DNA of 64,000 nucleotides, from NCBI GenBank assembly GCA_011392765.1, contig WYCW01000003.1:230465-294464 (forward strand), given 5' to 3'. The notes below the pieces were generated by a model. That model was not told the DNA's origin, searched no databases, and worked only from the letters and a program-made list of their open reading frames with translations. Shown here piece after piece: positions 9,014-17,996 of the stretch (position 1 is its first letter; every line of letters begins with the position of its first letter). The translations under genes were made by a program, and so were the position numbers. Origin of the DNA: Candidatus Thiosymbion ectosymbiont of Catanema sp. Cochon2018 (lineage in GTDB: Bacteria > Pseudomonadota > Gammaproteobacteria > Chromatiales > Chromatiaceae).

Positions 9014-10381
9014 ATGAAATCGATCCTGATTTTGCTTGGGGTACTGGTCACGCACTTGGCCGTGGCCGGTTCACAGGTGCACGAAAAAGTGCTCGACAAC
9101 GGCCTCAAGGTGTTGATGAAGCCCGATCACCGGGCCCCGATTGTCACCTCCCAGGTTTGGTACAAAGTCGGCTCCAGCTATGAGCACGGCGGTTTGACCG
9201 GTATCTCCCACGTGTTGGAGCACATGATGTTCAAGGGTTCCGAGAGGCTCGCTCCGGGCGAATTCTCACGCATCATCGCAGAGAACGGCGGTGACGAGAA
9301 CGCCTTTACCGGTCGCGACTACACGGCCTATTTTCAGACCTTGGCCAAGGACCGGCTCGAGATCGCTTTCGAGCTGGAGGCCGAGCGGATGCGCAATCTC
9401 ACGCTGCCGAAGGAGGAGTTTCTCAAGGAACTGGAGGTAGTCAAGGAAGAGCGCCGCCTGCGTACCGAGGACGATCCCGAGTCTCTGACCTTCGAGCAGT
9501 TCAATGCCACGGCTTATGAGGCATCGCCTTATCGAATCCCCATCATCGGTTGGGCCGACGACCTGGAGCACCTGCAGGTGGGTGATCTGCGCGCCTGGTA
9601 CCGCAGGTGGTACGCCCCGAATAACGCCACCCTGGTGGTAGTGGGTGACCTGGAGCCGGAAACGGTTTTTCTACTGGCCGAGAAGCACTTTGGTCCCCTG
9701 AAATCGGAGCAGGTATTACCACCGAAGCCACGTGGTGAGCCTGCGCAACGGGGCGAGAAACGGATCCGAGTCAAGGCGCCGGCTAAAGAGCCCTATCTTA
9801 TCCTGGGCTATAAGGCCACCGCCCTGGGACACGGGGGAGAACCGTGGGAGCCCTACGCCCTGGAAATGTTGGCCTCGGTGCTCGACGGCGGCAGCAGCGC
9901 CCGCTTCAGCCGCGAGCTGGTGCGCGGCACGCGGGTGGCCGCATCAGCGAGTGCCGATTACGGCCTCTTTACGCGTCTGCCCGCGATGTTCCTGATCGAC
10001 GGCACCCCTGCCAGGGGGCATACCCTGGAGGCGCTCGAGCGGGCCTTCCGGGCCCAGGTCGAGCGCGTCCGACGCGAGCCGGTGACGGCATCCGAGCTCG
10101 AGCGCATTCGTACCCAGGTCGTCGCCCACAGGATCTATAAGCAAGACTCCGTCTTTTATAAAGCCATGCGGTTGGGACTCCTGGAGAGCGTGGGCCTGGG
10201 TTGGCCCTTGTTGGAGCAGTACATCGAGCATCTGCGTCGGGTAACCCCGGAACAGATCCGGGCCGTGGCACGTAAATATCTGGTCGAGGACAAGCTCACG
10301 GTTGCCCTGCTGGAGCCCCAACCCATGGATGGCAAACAACCGCGATCGAATGCAGCGGGAGGACACAGCCATGCGCACTGA
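9014..10381 (+). CDS. M16 family zinc metalloprotease (catalytic partner)
   Basis: A 455-residue periplasmic protease of the pitrilysin/processing-peptidase family. I start it at 9014, where a hydrophobic signal peptide begins (MKSILILLGVLVTHLAVAGS) with GGAG upstream, and not at the in-frame codons inside the 101-bp repeat. The inverted zinc motif HVLEH is at 66-70, and the distal glutamate lies in ELEVVKEERR about 76 residues later. The C-terminus is His-rich (HSHAH). It overlaps the second M16 gene by 11 bp, so the two are co-translated and probably form a heterodimer in which this subunit is catalytic. Confidence 0.93.
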   Translation: MKSILILLGVLVTHLAVAGSQVHEKVLDNGLKVLMKPDHRAPIVTSQVWYKVGSSYEHGGLTGISHVLEHMMFKGSERLAPGEFSRIIAENGGDENAFTGRDYTAYFQTLAKDRLEIAFELEAERMRNLTLPKEEFLKELEVVKEERRLRTEDDPESLTFEQFNATAYEASPYRIPIIGWADDLEHLQVGDLRAWYRRWYAPNNATLVVVGDLEPETVFLLAEKHFGPLKSEQVLPPKPRGEPAQRGEKRIRVKAPAKEPYLILGYKATALGHGGEPWEPYALEMLASVLDGGSSARFSRELVRGTRVAASASADYGLFTRLPAMFLIDGTPARGHTLEALERAFRAQVERVRREPVTASELERIRTQVVAHRIYKQDSVFYKAMRLGLLESVGLGWPLLEQYIEHLRRVTPEQIRAVARKYLVEDKLTVALLEPQPMDGKQPRSNAAGGHSHAH

Positions 10382-11714
10382 CAAGATCCGCATCTTCTCC
10401 ATAGCCTGCGCCCTGCTCGGCTTCGCCGTTGCGAGTGCTGCCGAGGCGGGACCCAGGATCGAGACCTGGGAGACGACCAAGGGCGCGCGGGTCCTCTTCG
10501 TCGCCGCACCGGACCTGCCTATCCTCGACGTCCGACTAGTGTTCGATGCCGGGAGTGCCCGAGACGGCAAGCATTCCGGTCTGGCCTCCCTGACTGCGAA
10601 CATGTTGACGCAGGGGGCAGGAGAGTGGGACGCGAACACCGTTGCCGAACGGATCGAGTCCGTCGGGGCAGAGTTCTCCGCCGGTGCCGCCCGCGACATG
10701 GCCACCCTGTCGCTGCGTACCCTGACCGAGCGATCCGTACTGGACAAGGTCCTGAAAACCCTGGCCAAGAGCCTGTCCGAGCCCAGGTTCGCAGAAACCG
10801 ATTTCGAACGTGTGCGCGAAAATCGTCTGGTCGCCCTGCGTCAGGACGAACAGGATCCGGGCACCGTCGGGTCGAAGGCCATCTATCGCCGGGTCTTCGG
10901 CACTCACCCCTACGCCGCCGACCCTGCCGGGACCTTGGAGACGATAAGTACCTTAAAACGTGAGGACCTGGTGGAATTTCACCGCCGCTACTACGTAGCC
11001 GGCAATGCGGTGGTCGCCATCGTCGGGGCCCTCTCGCGGGAGCAGGCCGAGAATCTCGCGGAGCGCCTCACGGCCGGCCTGGATACCGGCGAGCCGCCAC
11101 CCGAATTGCCGCCGGTACCGAAGCTGTCCGACCCTATCCTGGAGCGGCTGGACTTTCCCTCGACCCAGACCCACGTCTTCGCGGGACAGCCGGGGATGCG
11201 GCGGCTCGATCCGGATTATTTCCCGCTCTATGTGGGTAACCACATCCTCGGCGGCAGCGGGCTAGTCTCTCTGCTCATGGATGAGGTGAGGGAGAAGCGG
11301 GGGCTGTCCTACAGCGTCTACAGCTACTTTTTGCCCCTGTCCGAGCGCGGCCCCTTTTTGGCGGGGTTGCAGACCAAAAACGATCAGGCCGCCGCGGCCC
11401 GCGAGGTGTTGATGAACACGGTGCGGCGTTTCCAGGAGAAAGGGCCGACGGAAGATGAACTGGCGGCCGCGGTAAAACACATCACCGGCGGCTTTCCGTT
11501 GCGTATCGCCAGCAATGCCAAGATCGTCAGCTACCTCGCGGTAATCGGCTTCTACGGTCTACCCCTGGACTACCTGGACCGCTTCGGCGAACGGGTCTCC
11601 CAGGTGCGGGCCGAGCAGATCCGCGATGCCTTCAACCGCCGGGTACACCCGGACCGGTTCGCCACCGTGATCGTCGGGCCGCGGAAGGATTGGGCGCCTG
11701 ATGCCGGAGAGTAG
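10371..11714 (+). CDS. M16 family protease-like protein (non-catalytic partner)
   Basis: A 447-residue secreted protein. The start at 10371 is supported by GGGAGG upstream and a signal peptide ending SAAEA. It has the two-domain M16 fold but lacks HxxEH at the expected position (HSGLASLTANML instead), so it should not bind zinc. It keeps the substrate-binding R/Y-type motif near the C-terminus (REKRGLSYSVYSYF). This is the usual inactive half of a bacterial M16 pair. In pseudomonads the same pair sits next to ftsY; here the RM block intervenes. Confidence 0.92.
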   Translation: MRTDKIRIFSIACALLGFAVASAAEAGPRIETWETTKGARVLFVAAPDLPILDVRLVFDAGSARDGKHSGLASLTANMLTQGAGEWDANTVAERIESVGAEFSAGAARDMATLSLRTLTERSVLDKVLKTLAKSLSEPRFAETDFERVRENRLVALRQDEQDPGTVGSKAIYRRVFGTHPYAADPAGTLETISTLKREDLVEFHRRYYVAGNAVVAIVGALSREQAENLAERLTAGLDTGEPPPELPPVPKLSDPILERLDFPSTQTHVFAGQPGMRRLDPDYFPLYVGNHILGGSGLVSLLMDEVREKRGLSYSVYSYFLPLSERGPFLAGLQTKNDQAAAAREVLMNTVRRFQEKGPTEDELAAAVKHITGGFPLRIASNAKIVSYLAVIGFYGLPLDYLDRFGERVSQVRAEQIRDAFNRRVHPDRFATVIVGPRKDWAPDAGE

Positions 11715-11715
11715 T

Positions 11716-11812
11716 ACCCACCCTGGGGACTGAGTGGACTTGGTGGACCGACCCAGTGGACCAAACAGGCCCAAGACCACATAAGTCCATTGTGTCCATT
11801 CAGTCTATCCCA
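11716..11812. repeat. GTCCA/TGGAC-rich repeat
   Basis: Contains TGAGTGGACTTGGTGGACC and later AAGTCCATTGTGTCCATTC, inverted short units like the interior of the elements at 2971-3198 and 49060-49305. Non-coding and directly after the M16 pair; it could form an extended stem. Confidence 0.5.
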
Positions 11813-11921
11813 TACCTTGCCAATTTGAGATCCGCACAGCGGACCCTATAGCCAATCAAGCGGTTAGCGCAGGGTCCGCTGTGCGGACCTTCTAAAGGTC
11901 AACACGACCTGGCACCCGTGA

Positions 11922-13067
11922 CTACAGGTTTCCGTAGACCGTCTCGATAAATCTTGTCTTCGACAAGGTTTCAGGCCGGAGAGGGACCTGATCGGCGTGG
12001 AGTAGGGTCTTGGTGTAGCCGAGTGCCACCTTCGCTTCCGGGTCGGTGCTGCCGAAGCTGCCGCCGTAGCCGTCATGGCCGAAGGCCCTCGGGTTGGGGC
12101 CAAGATACATGATCTGGTCCCTTCTCCCCGTGTTCAGCTGATAGCCCCCCGCACGGGGGGTCTCCTGCGGGACGGCGGCGGATTGTTCCAACATGACATC
12201 CGGAAGGTCCACACGCTGGGAGAAGACCCGCTCCAGATGCGTCTCTGATATCAAACGGCACCCGTCCACCTCCCCTACCAGCGCCGCGTAGTGTCGCGCC
12301 AGCGCCCGAGCGGTGGCGCTCATGTTGGCGGCGGCTACTTGGGCGGATCGGACCTCCGGCCGGTTAAGGGCCTCGACCAGGTCCAAGGGTACGCACTGGA
12401 GGACCAAAGGATCGAGCTCGAGCGGCTCACCGGTGGGCGGCTTGTCGAAGGGTGTCGCCATCCGTCCGTGCTCGGAGGCCGGCGTGCCCAGGTACATCTC
12501 GTTACCCATATGCAAAGGCTTGACGATCTCTTCTGCTACGATCTCACCGAGGCTCAGTCCGAGGCCGCGCACGATGCCCTCGGCGATCCAGCCGAACGTC
12601 AGGCCGTGGTAACAGACCGTGGAACCGGGTGCAAAGATCGGCTCGAGGCGTGCCACCTCGGCCACGCACAGATCCAAGTCCGCCCAGATCTCGCCGCTGG
12701 ACTTGCCCTCGACCCCCACGGTCTGGGGAATCCCGGCCAGGTGATTGAGCGCCTGGGCAACGGAAACCGATCCTTTACCGGCCTCGGCAAACTCGGGCCA
12801 GTACTCGGCCACGGGCCGCTCGTAGTCGATCAGCCCGCGCTCGGCCAGGATATGGACGGCACTGGCGACTACCCCCTTGGTGCAGCTGTAGACGGTGAAC
12901 AGGGTGTCTTCGGAGACCGGAGTCTCACGCTCCCGTGATCGCCACCCCGCGACACAGTCCGCCGCCAGCTGACCCTCGACATAGACGGCGGCTTGCAGTC
13001 CCACCTCCTCGCCGGATTCCACCAGCTCATCCAGTAACGCCTGTACGGCACGCTGTAAATCTGCCAT
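11922..13067 (-). CDS. Beta-lactamase-fold serine hydrolase/esterase
   Basis: A 381-residue protein from the ATG at 13067 (MADLQRAV); an upstream in-frame ATG would add 26 basic residues without hydrophobic character. It belongs to the class C beta-lactamase/EstB-like group (PF00144). The catalytic SxxK is SCTK in TVYSCTKGV, the second motif resembles YHG in CYHGLTFGW instead of YxN, and a HDGYGGS motif near the C-terminus replaces KTG. No signal peptide is seen, so a cytoplasmic esterase is more likely than an antibiotic-resistance enzyme. It faces the M16 operon convergently. Confidence 0.88.
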   Translation of the reverse strand: MADLQRAVQALLDELVESGEEVGLQAAVYVEGQLAADCVAGWRSRERETPVSEDTLFTVYSCTKGVVASAVHILAERGLIDYERPVAEYWPEFAEAGKGSVSVAQALNHLAGIPQTVGVEGKSSGEIWADLDLCVAEVARLEPIFAPGSTVCYHGLTFGWIAEGIVRGLGLSLGEIVAEEIVKPLHMGNEMYLGTPASEHGRMATPFDKPPTGEPLELDPLVLQCVPLDLVEALNRPEVRSAQVAAANMSATARALARHYAALVGEVDGCRLISETHLERVFSQRVDLPDVMLEQSAAVPQETPRAGGYQLNTGRRDQIMYLGPNPRAFGHDGYGGSFGSTDPEAKVALGYTKTLLHADQVPLRPETLSKTRFIETVYGNL

Positions 13068-13349
13068 CGGATTTCTCTTTCTGTTGCTTTCCGGGGTTGG
13101 CCTGTTAATGCGGCGCCAGAACCGTGAACCAGAGACAATATTCATTCTACACCGTAAATGTGTCTTAATACGGTCAATCGTTGACAGGCCGAGGAAGGCG
13201 GCAACAAAATGGCACTCGGCCGTCGAGTCGGCAGATCGGCGGTGAAACGGGCACGATTGTTGTGGATGTCCCGCTGCCGAATTCAGGTCGGGGTGGCGGG
13301 AGGCGGATGGTTTCGATGCCGCCCGTCACCCCGGTCCATGCAAAACCTA

Positions 13350-13495
13350 AGAGGCTGTCTAAAAACTGACCCATTGATTTTAAATCGGTAGGCTGGGGGG
13401 CAAGGAACGAACCCCAACTATGGTTGTTGCCGGGTTTTGGCCGTCCCTGGCCGCAACCCAGCCTACGGCCTGCGATCCCTTTTTAGACAGTCTCT
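13350..13495. repeat. Nested palindrome with GGCTGTCTAAAAA ends (family C)
   Basis: The outer arms AGAGGCTGTCTAAAAA and TTTTTAGACAGTCTCT enclose GTAGGCTGGG...CCCAGCCTAC (13388-13466), which is the same inner unit found inside the element at 3453-3623. The two hosts have different outer arms, so the inner palindrome appears to have been captured independently. An outer-arm-only version occurs at 58122-58150. Confidence 0.8.
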
Positions 13496-13524
13496 AAAAC
13501 CTACCACCAGGAGAGTGGCTACCC

Positions 13525-13782
13525 ATGACACCCGAAAATCGCGCCGCCTACTGGTCAGCGAATCTGCGTTTGCTGATCGTACTGCTCGCTATCTGGTTCC
13601 TGGTCTCCTACGGCTGCGGAATCCTATTGGTCGATGTGCTCAACGCCGTTTCGGTCGGTGGGTACAAGCTGGGCTTCTGGTTCGCCCAACAGGGGTCTAT
13701 GTATACCTTCCTCGTTCTGATCTTCGTCTACGCCGTGCGTATGGGTCAGCTCGACAAGAAGTTCGGCGTCCACGAAGACTGA
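13525..13782 (+). CDS. DUF4212 small subunit of a sodium:solute symporter
   Basis: An 85-residue two-helix membrane protein of the DUF4212 family, which is almost always encoded just before a VC_2705-type sodium:solute symporter and is taken to be its small subunit. Helices are at about 12-36 and 48-70. AGGAG lies 11 nt before the ATG. The symporter starts 22 bp downstream. Confidence 0.93.
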   Translation: MTPENRAAYWSANLRLLIVLLAIWFLVSYGCGILLVDVLNAVSVGGYKLGFWFAQQGSMYTFLVLIFVYAVRMGQLDKKFGVHED

Positions 13783-13804
13783 AAAGAGACGGGGGAAACG
13801 ATCG

Positions 13805-15598
13805 ATGGATCTGAAAATTCTTACCTACCTCATCGTCGGTGCGACCTTCGCGGTCTACATCGGCATCGCATTCTGGGCCCGAGCCAGCTCTACCGGCGAG
13901 TTTTATGTCGCCGGCAAGGGCATCAATCCGGTCGCCAACGGGATGGCGACCGCCGCGGACTGGATGTCCGCCGCTTCCTTCATCTCCATGGCTGGCCTGA
14001 TCGCCTTCAATGGCTATGGGGCCTCCGTATTTCTGATGGGCTGGACCGGCGGCTATGTGCTGCTGGCCATGCTGTTGGCGCCCTATCTGCGCAAGTTCGG
14101 GAAGTTCACGGTGCCGGAGTTTATCGGCGATCGTTACTACTCCAAGGCCGCTAAGATCGTGGCCGTCCTGTGCCTGCTTATTGCATCGATTACCTATGTC
14201 ATCGGCCAGATGAAGGGGATCGGCGTGGCCTTCTCCCGGTTTCTGGAGATGAGCTACGAGTCGGGCCTGTATGTCGGCATGGGGATCGTTTTCATCTATG
14301 CCGTGCTCGGCGGCATGAAGGGCATCACCTATACCCAGATCGCCCAGTATTGCGTGTTGATCTTTGCCTACACGATCCCGGCGATTTTCATTTCGCTCAA
14401 TCTCACCGGGATGCCGATCCCTCAGCTCGGTCTAGGCAGTCAGATGGCCGACGGCTCCGGGACGCATTTGCTGGACAAGCTCGACCAGGTAGTGACGGAT
14501 CTCGGCTTCAGGGAATATTCGACCCAGATTATGGGCAGCAAGCTCAACATGTTCATCTACACCCTGTCGCTGATGATCGGGACCGCAGGTCTGCCCCACG
14601 TTATCATCCGCTTTTTTACCGTACCCAAGGTCGCCGACGCCCGCAGTTCGGCCGGTTGGGCCCTGGTATTCATCGCCATTCTCTATACCACGGCACCCGC
14701 CGTCGGTGCCATGGCCCGCCTGAACCTGATGGAGACCATCCAGATCGGTCCCGTCGGCGAGGAGACCGGCAACCTGGTTTACGACGAGCGCCCGCAGTGG
14801 TTCAAGAACTGGGAAACCACCGGTCTGTTACAGTTCGAGGATAAGAACGGCGACGGCCGCATCCAGTATTACGACGATAAGAACGAGGCGTTCGCGGCCC
14901 AGGCCGAATCCTTCGGCTGGAAGGGCAACGAGATGGTCAAGGTCGACCGCGATATCATGGTTCTGGCCAATCCGGAGATCGCCGGTCTGCCGAATTGGGT
15001 CATCGCGTTGGTCGTGGCCGGCGGTCTGGCGGCCGCACTCTCGACGGCTGCCGGCCTGTTGCTCGCCATCTCCTCGGCCATCTCCCATGACCTGCTCAAA
15101 GGTGTGTTCTGGACCGGCATCTCAGAGCAGGGAGAGCTGCTGGCGGGACGTATCTCCATGGCCGGCGCCATCGTCCTGGCCGGATACTTCGGTCTGCACC
15201 CGCCGGACTTCGCGGCCGGCACCGTAGCCATCGCCTTCGGTCTGGCGGCGAGCTCCATCTTCCCGGTGCTGATGATGGGTATCTTCAACCAGAAGATGAA
15301 TAAGGCCGGGGCCGTCTGGGGCATGATCGCAGGTATCGGCGTGACCATGGCCTATGTGTTCCAACACAAGGGTATTTTCTTCGTTCCGGGTACTTCCTTC
15401 CTGAATCCGGATATAGGAATGGGTCCACACTGGTTCCTGGGTATCTCACCGAACGCCTTCGGGGCCGTAGGTGCACTGGTCAACTTCGGTGTAGCGATCC
15501 TGGTCTCGAGAATGACCGCCGAGCCGCCGGAGCACATCCAGCAGCTGGTCGAGGACATCCGCGTCCCCAGGGGGGTTGGAGAGGCCGCTGCACACTGA
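13805..15598 (+). CDS. Sodium:solute symporter, VC_2705/ActP-like
   Basis: A 597-residue inner-membrane transporter of the SSS family. It starts with a Shine-Dalgarno GGGGGAA 9 nt upstream. About thirteen membrane helices are visible, with typical SSS motifs such as ADWMSAASFISMAG and GGLAAALSTAAGLLLAISSA. The soluble insertion at about 320-390 contains a DKNGDGRIQYYDD calcium-loop-like segment. Its partner is the DUF4212 protein. The substrate is probably a small organic acid such as acetate, by family analogy only. Confidence 0.93.
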   Translation: MDLKILTYLIVGATFAVYIGIAFWARASSTGEFYVAGKGINPVANGMATAADWMSAASFISMAGLIAFNGYGASVFLMGWTGGYVLLAMLLAPYLRKFGKFTVPEFIGDRYYSKAAKIVAVLCLLIASITYVIGQMKGIGVAFSRFLEMSYESGLYVGMGIVFIYAVLGGMKGITYTQIAQYCVLIFAYTIPAIFISLNLTGMPIPQLGLGSQMADGSGTHLLDKLDQVVTDLGFREYSTQIMGSKLNMFIYTLSLMIGTAGLPHVIIRFFTVPKVADARSSAGWALVFIAILYTTAPAVGAMARLNLMETIQIGPVGEETGNLVYDERPQWFKNWETTGLLQFEDKNGDGRIQYYDDKNEAFAAQAESFGWKGNEMVKVDRDIMVLANPEIAGLPNWVIALVVAGGLAAALSTAAGLLLAISSAISHDLLKGVFWTGISEQGELLAGRISMAGAIVLAGYFGLHPPDFAAGTVAIAFGLAASSIFPVLMMGIFNQKMNKAGAVWGMIAGIGVTMAYVFQHKGIFFVPGTSFLNPDIGMGPHWFLGISPNAFGAVGALVNFGVAILVSRMTAEPPEHIQQLVEDIRVPRGVGEAAAH

Positions 15599-15628
15599 TG
15601 CGACATTAGGGACTGATGTCTTGCTCGA

Positions 15629-15651
15629 GCCCCGCTCAGGCGGGGCTTTTT
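15629..15651 (+). terminator. Rho-independent terminator after the symporter
   Basis: AGCCCCGCTCAGGCGGGGCT followed by TTTTT, 30 bp after the symporter stop: a strong 8-bp stem with a tetraloop and a U-run. Confidence 0.9.
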
Positions 15652-15715
15652 CGTTCACGGCGGAGAAAAACCGAACTCTGTTGCATATGTTCCGTGAAAG
15701 CGTTAATTTTCACGC

Positions 15716-16006
15716 ATGATTGTATCATTTGGAAATCAGGCAACATCGGATTTGTACCACGGTATATCGAATGCTCGCGTCAGACGACTACCTTCGCAAC
15801 TCATTACATCTGCACTTTACAGGCTGGACGTGCTTAACGCAGTCCAATCGTTGGATGATCTTAGATCGCCACCTGGAAACAGATTGGAAGCACTGAAAGG
15901 AGGTTTCAAAGGTTTCCACAGCATTCGCATCAATGCTCAATGGCGCATCGTATTCCGGTGGCAAAACTCAAACGCCCATGAAGTCCAGATCATTGACTAC
16001 CATTAA
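15716..16006 (+). CDS. higB: HigB-like toxin (RelE/ParE superfamily)
   Basis: A 96-residue protein of the plasmid-maintenance-killer/HigB type, a ribosome-dependent mRNA interferase. Features include the N-terminal alpha-helical pair with R-rich turns (NARVRRLPSQL), the conserved RLEALKGG segment, and the C-terminal SIRINAQWRIVFRW strand with the family's catalytic-region Arg/Trp residues. Its antitoxin normally starts within a few bases of the toxin stop, but here higA begins 480 bp later because two repeat elements lie between. Confidence 0.85.
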   Translation: MIVSFGNQATSDLYHGISNARVRRLPSQLITSALYRLDVLNAVQSLDDLRSPPGNRLEALKGGFKGFHSIRINAQWRIVFRWQNSNAHEVQIIDYH

Positions 16007-16059
16007 CGAATGGCTCTTTATGGATTTCGGACTACTCACAATCACGGCGGGTAGCACCA

Positions 16060-16334
16060 AACATTTTGGAGTGCGGCGGCAACCTTACTCCAGTAGCTAC
16101 TGGAATCCAGGGTGCTCGACCTCACCGCCGGCGTTGGCCCTGGTGCACTGCCTCGCCGCCGCTTTGGATTTCATTTGGCGACGCATCGGTTCCCGGCACA
16201 GGTGTTGCAGCCAGGGGAAAGCGCCGTCGCCGCGGCGCGTGGGGAACCTGAATCCCAGGTTCCCGGCAAGCGCCGTGGGTATCCCCATTGCCGGGGTCCC
16301 CTTCGACCGCGCCGCTCTGCCGGCGCACTCCAAA
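16060..16334. repeat. Inverted-end repeat between higB and higA
   Basis: The left arm TTTTGGAGTGCGGCGGCA and the right arm TGCCGGCGCACTCCAAA are near-perfect inverted copies. The interior is GC-rich with further hairpins (GGAACCTGAATCCCAGGTTCC at about 16232-16253). It has no gene. With the next 101-bp repeat it fills the whole 16007-16485 gap. Confidence 0.75.
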
Positions 16335-16368
16335 TCAGTCCGGAATCCATAAAGAGCCTAACGAATTT

Positions 16369-16469
16369 AGGGCACTTTGAAAAATACGATTTTTGTCAAT
16401 GGCGCACTTGAATAATCAGTGGGTTAGAGTCGCCTGATCGGTGAAAATGCCCATTTTTCAAGGTGCCCT
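16369..16469. repeat. 101-bp repeat, copy 3 (family A)
   Basis: AGGGCACTTTGAAAAATA at the left and ATTTTTCAAGGTGCCCT at the right; central GAATAATCAGTGGGTTAGAG as in copies 1 and 2; 101 bp. Outside it, TTA is present on both sides, a possible 3-bp target duplication that the other copies do not show. It ends 16 bp before the higA start. Confidence 0.85.
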
Positions 16470-16485
16470 TATCGGAGATAACGAT

Positions 16486-16779
16486 ATGATACCGTCCCAT
16501 AGAGTAGCAACACATCCGGGGATCATATTGCTCAAGGAATTTCTTGAGCCAATGGGGTTGTCGCAAAAAGCGGTTGCGGCACATATTGGTATTCCCGTGC
16601 AGCGGATTAATGAAGTTATCAGGGGTAAGCGGGGGGTGTCTCCTGACACTGCTTGGCTGCTTGCCGAGGCTTTTAATACATCACCGGAGTTTTGGCTTAA
16701 TCTTCAGGCGACTTATGATTTATCGGTTCGTAAGCCAGAGAATCATATCGAGCCACTGGTAGCGATGAGCGCGTATTGA
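16486..16779 (+). CDS. higA: HigA-type antitoxin (Xre HTH)
   Basis: A 97-residue antitoxin starting at 16486 (MIPSHRVATHPG) with GGAG 8 nt upstream. It carries the HigA pattern HPGxILxxEFLEPMGLSQ, a helix-turn-helix (QKAVAAHIGIPVQRINEVIRGKRG) and the typical C-terminal TSPEFWLNLQATYDL. It should bind HigB and the higBA operator. The gene ends 31 bp before the ABC-3C operon, so it may also be co-transcribed with that operon. Confidence 0.93.
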   Translation: MIPSHRVATHPGIILLKEFLEPMGLSQKAVAAHIGIPVQRINEVIRGKRGVSPDTAWLLAEAFNTSPEFWLNLQATYDLSVRKPENHIEPLVAMSAY

Positions 16780-16810
16780 TTCGTTGAAAAATTAAGAGGC
16801 ATCGCCAGGC

Positions 16811-17761
16811 ATGTCGAGCCATGACGACTTTTGGTACAGAATGCTTTTTAAGGTGAAGTTGTACGAGGCGTATGGGACTTCATTTCAGCAGCTCGTCAAC
16901 CAATTATTCCAGTACAGCGTAGAGGGTTTCCAAGCCATCAAACCTTGGGGCAACTGGGGAGATGGGGGGAACGACGGCTGGGTTGAATCGACAGGCAGTT
17001 ACTACCAAGTCCACGGCCTACTACCCACCTCAAAGCTCAATGCAGTGGAGGCTGTAAAAAAAGCTGTCGGCGATTTTGAGAAGCTTCCCGAGAAGTGGGA
17101 TAACGTAAACAACTACTACTTCGTATATAACGACCGCTATTCCGGTGCTCCTGCCCCATTGGTCGCAGACCTGCAAAAGCTCAAAAAGGACCGTGGGTTG
17201 TCAAACGCCAAAGCGATCGTCGGCGCGGATCTTGAAGCTATGTTTATGACTCTGGATCCGAGTATCCGCCAAGTAATAGTTGGAGGAATCCCGAGTTGTA
17301 ATATCAGCCACATCGATCCGAGAAGTGTTGGTGAACTCTTAACCCACTTGGCGGACAAAGACGATGTGCCGCTATCTTTCCTGAACGAACCGGCGCCTGA
17401 TTTCTCGGAAAAAATAGCTTTCAATGGCCTATCCGATCCTGTCGGTAGGTACCTGAAAATATATTCGTATCAGTCTTCAACAATTGATGAGTTTTTACGG
17501 CGCCGTGATACCGGATTATCTCAAGCTATCTCAAAGGAGATAGCTAATCTTTATGATAAAAGTAAAACCATTATTCCCGAGTCGCAGGAAGGGGCTCCGA
17601 ATATTCGCTACGTTTGGATAGTCGATCAATTGATTCCCGAAGTGATGAGACAACATCCTCACAGCATGAAGGCGTACAGAGAAGCAGCGCAGGTTATCCT
17701 ATCCAAGTACTTTGAAGCTTGTGACGCTTATGAGCATCCGGGCCGCGCTTCTACCGCATAA
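16811..17761 (+). CDS. ABC-three-component (ABC-3C) system protein, probable effector
   Basis: A 316-residue protein, first of three overlapping genes. The N-terminal segment has the motif WGNWGDGGNDGW...YYQVHG (about 46-70), which fits the restriction-nuclease-like effector domain of ABC-3C conflict systems; the usual ExK lysine position is not obvious, since QVH replaces it. The C-terminal half (about 170-310) resembles the dedicated ABC-3C C-terminal domain that docks onto the ATPase module. Role in anti-phage or plasmid conflict is by analogy. Its 3' end overlaps the middle-component gene by 32 bp. Confidence 0.8.
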   Translation: MSSHDDFWYRMLFKVKLYEAYGTSFQQLVNQLFQYSVEGFQAIKPWGNWGDGGNDGWVESTGSYYQVHGLLPTSKLNAVEAVKKAVGDFEKLPEKWDNVNNYYFVYNDRYSGAPAPLVADLQKLKKDRGLSNAKAIVGADLEAMFMTLDPSIRQVIVGGIPSCNISHIDPRSVGELLTHLADKDDVPLSFLNEPAPDFSEKIAFNGLSDPVGRYLKIYSYQSSTIDEFLRRRDTGLSQAISKEIANLYDKSKTIIPESQEGAPNIRYVWIVDQLIPEVMRQHPHSMKAYREAAQVILSKYFEACDAYEHPGRASTA

Positions 17762-17996
17762 ACAAGTTCGGTTCAGTGATTCGATCATCGGCCTTGCCGG
17801 GCTGGTGAGGAAGCTGCTTGTCCAGCCGATGACAATCGATGAGCTGTGGTCGGCCATCAATCGCACTGCCACTGGCTGGCCGGGAAAGCCGAGTTTTACG
17901 CATGTCGTTCTGGCCCTGGATGTTCTATTTGCGCTCGGCCAAGTGGTACCTGTATCCGATGCCAGGGTAAGAGTGGTTTCAAATGAAGTTACTTGA
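17730..17996 (+). CDS. ABC-3C middle component (MC6-like)
   Basis: An 88-residue protein from the ATG at 17730 (MSIRAALLPHKQVRFSDS). The pattern LLPHKQVRFSDSIIGLAGLVRKLL...TIDELW...FTHVVLALDVLFALGQV is that of ABC-three-component middle components, small winged-helix-like linkers between the SMC-type ATPase and the effector. It overlaps both neighbours (32 bp upstream, 14 bp downstream), so the three proteins are made together. Confidence 0.85.
   Translation: MSIRAALLPHKQVRFSDSIIGLAGLVRKLLVQPMTIDELWSAINRTATGWPGKPSFTHVVLALDVLFALGQVVPVSDARVRVVSNEVT

Noticed and set aside
9944..10768. 274-codon minus-strand frame over the M16 pair
   Set aside because: Antisense of two secure overlapping genes.
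12291..12938. 215-codon plus-strand frame inside the serine hydrolase gene
   Set aside because: Antisense of a gene with SxxK and other motifs.
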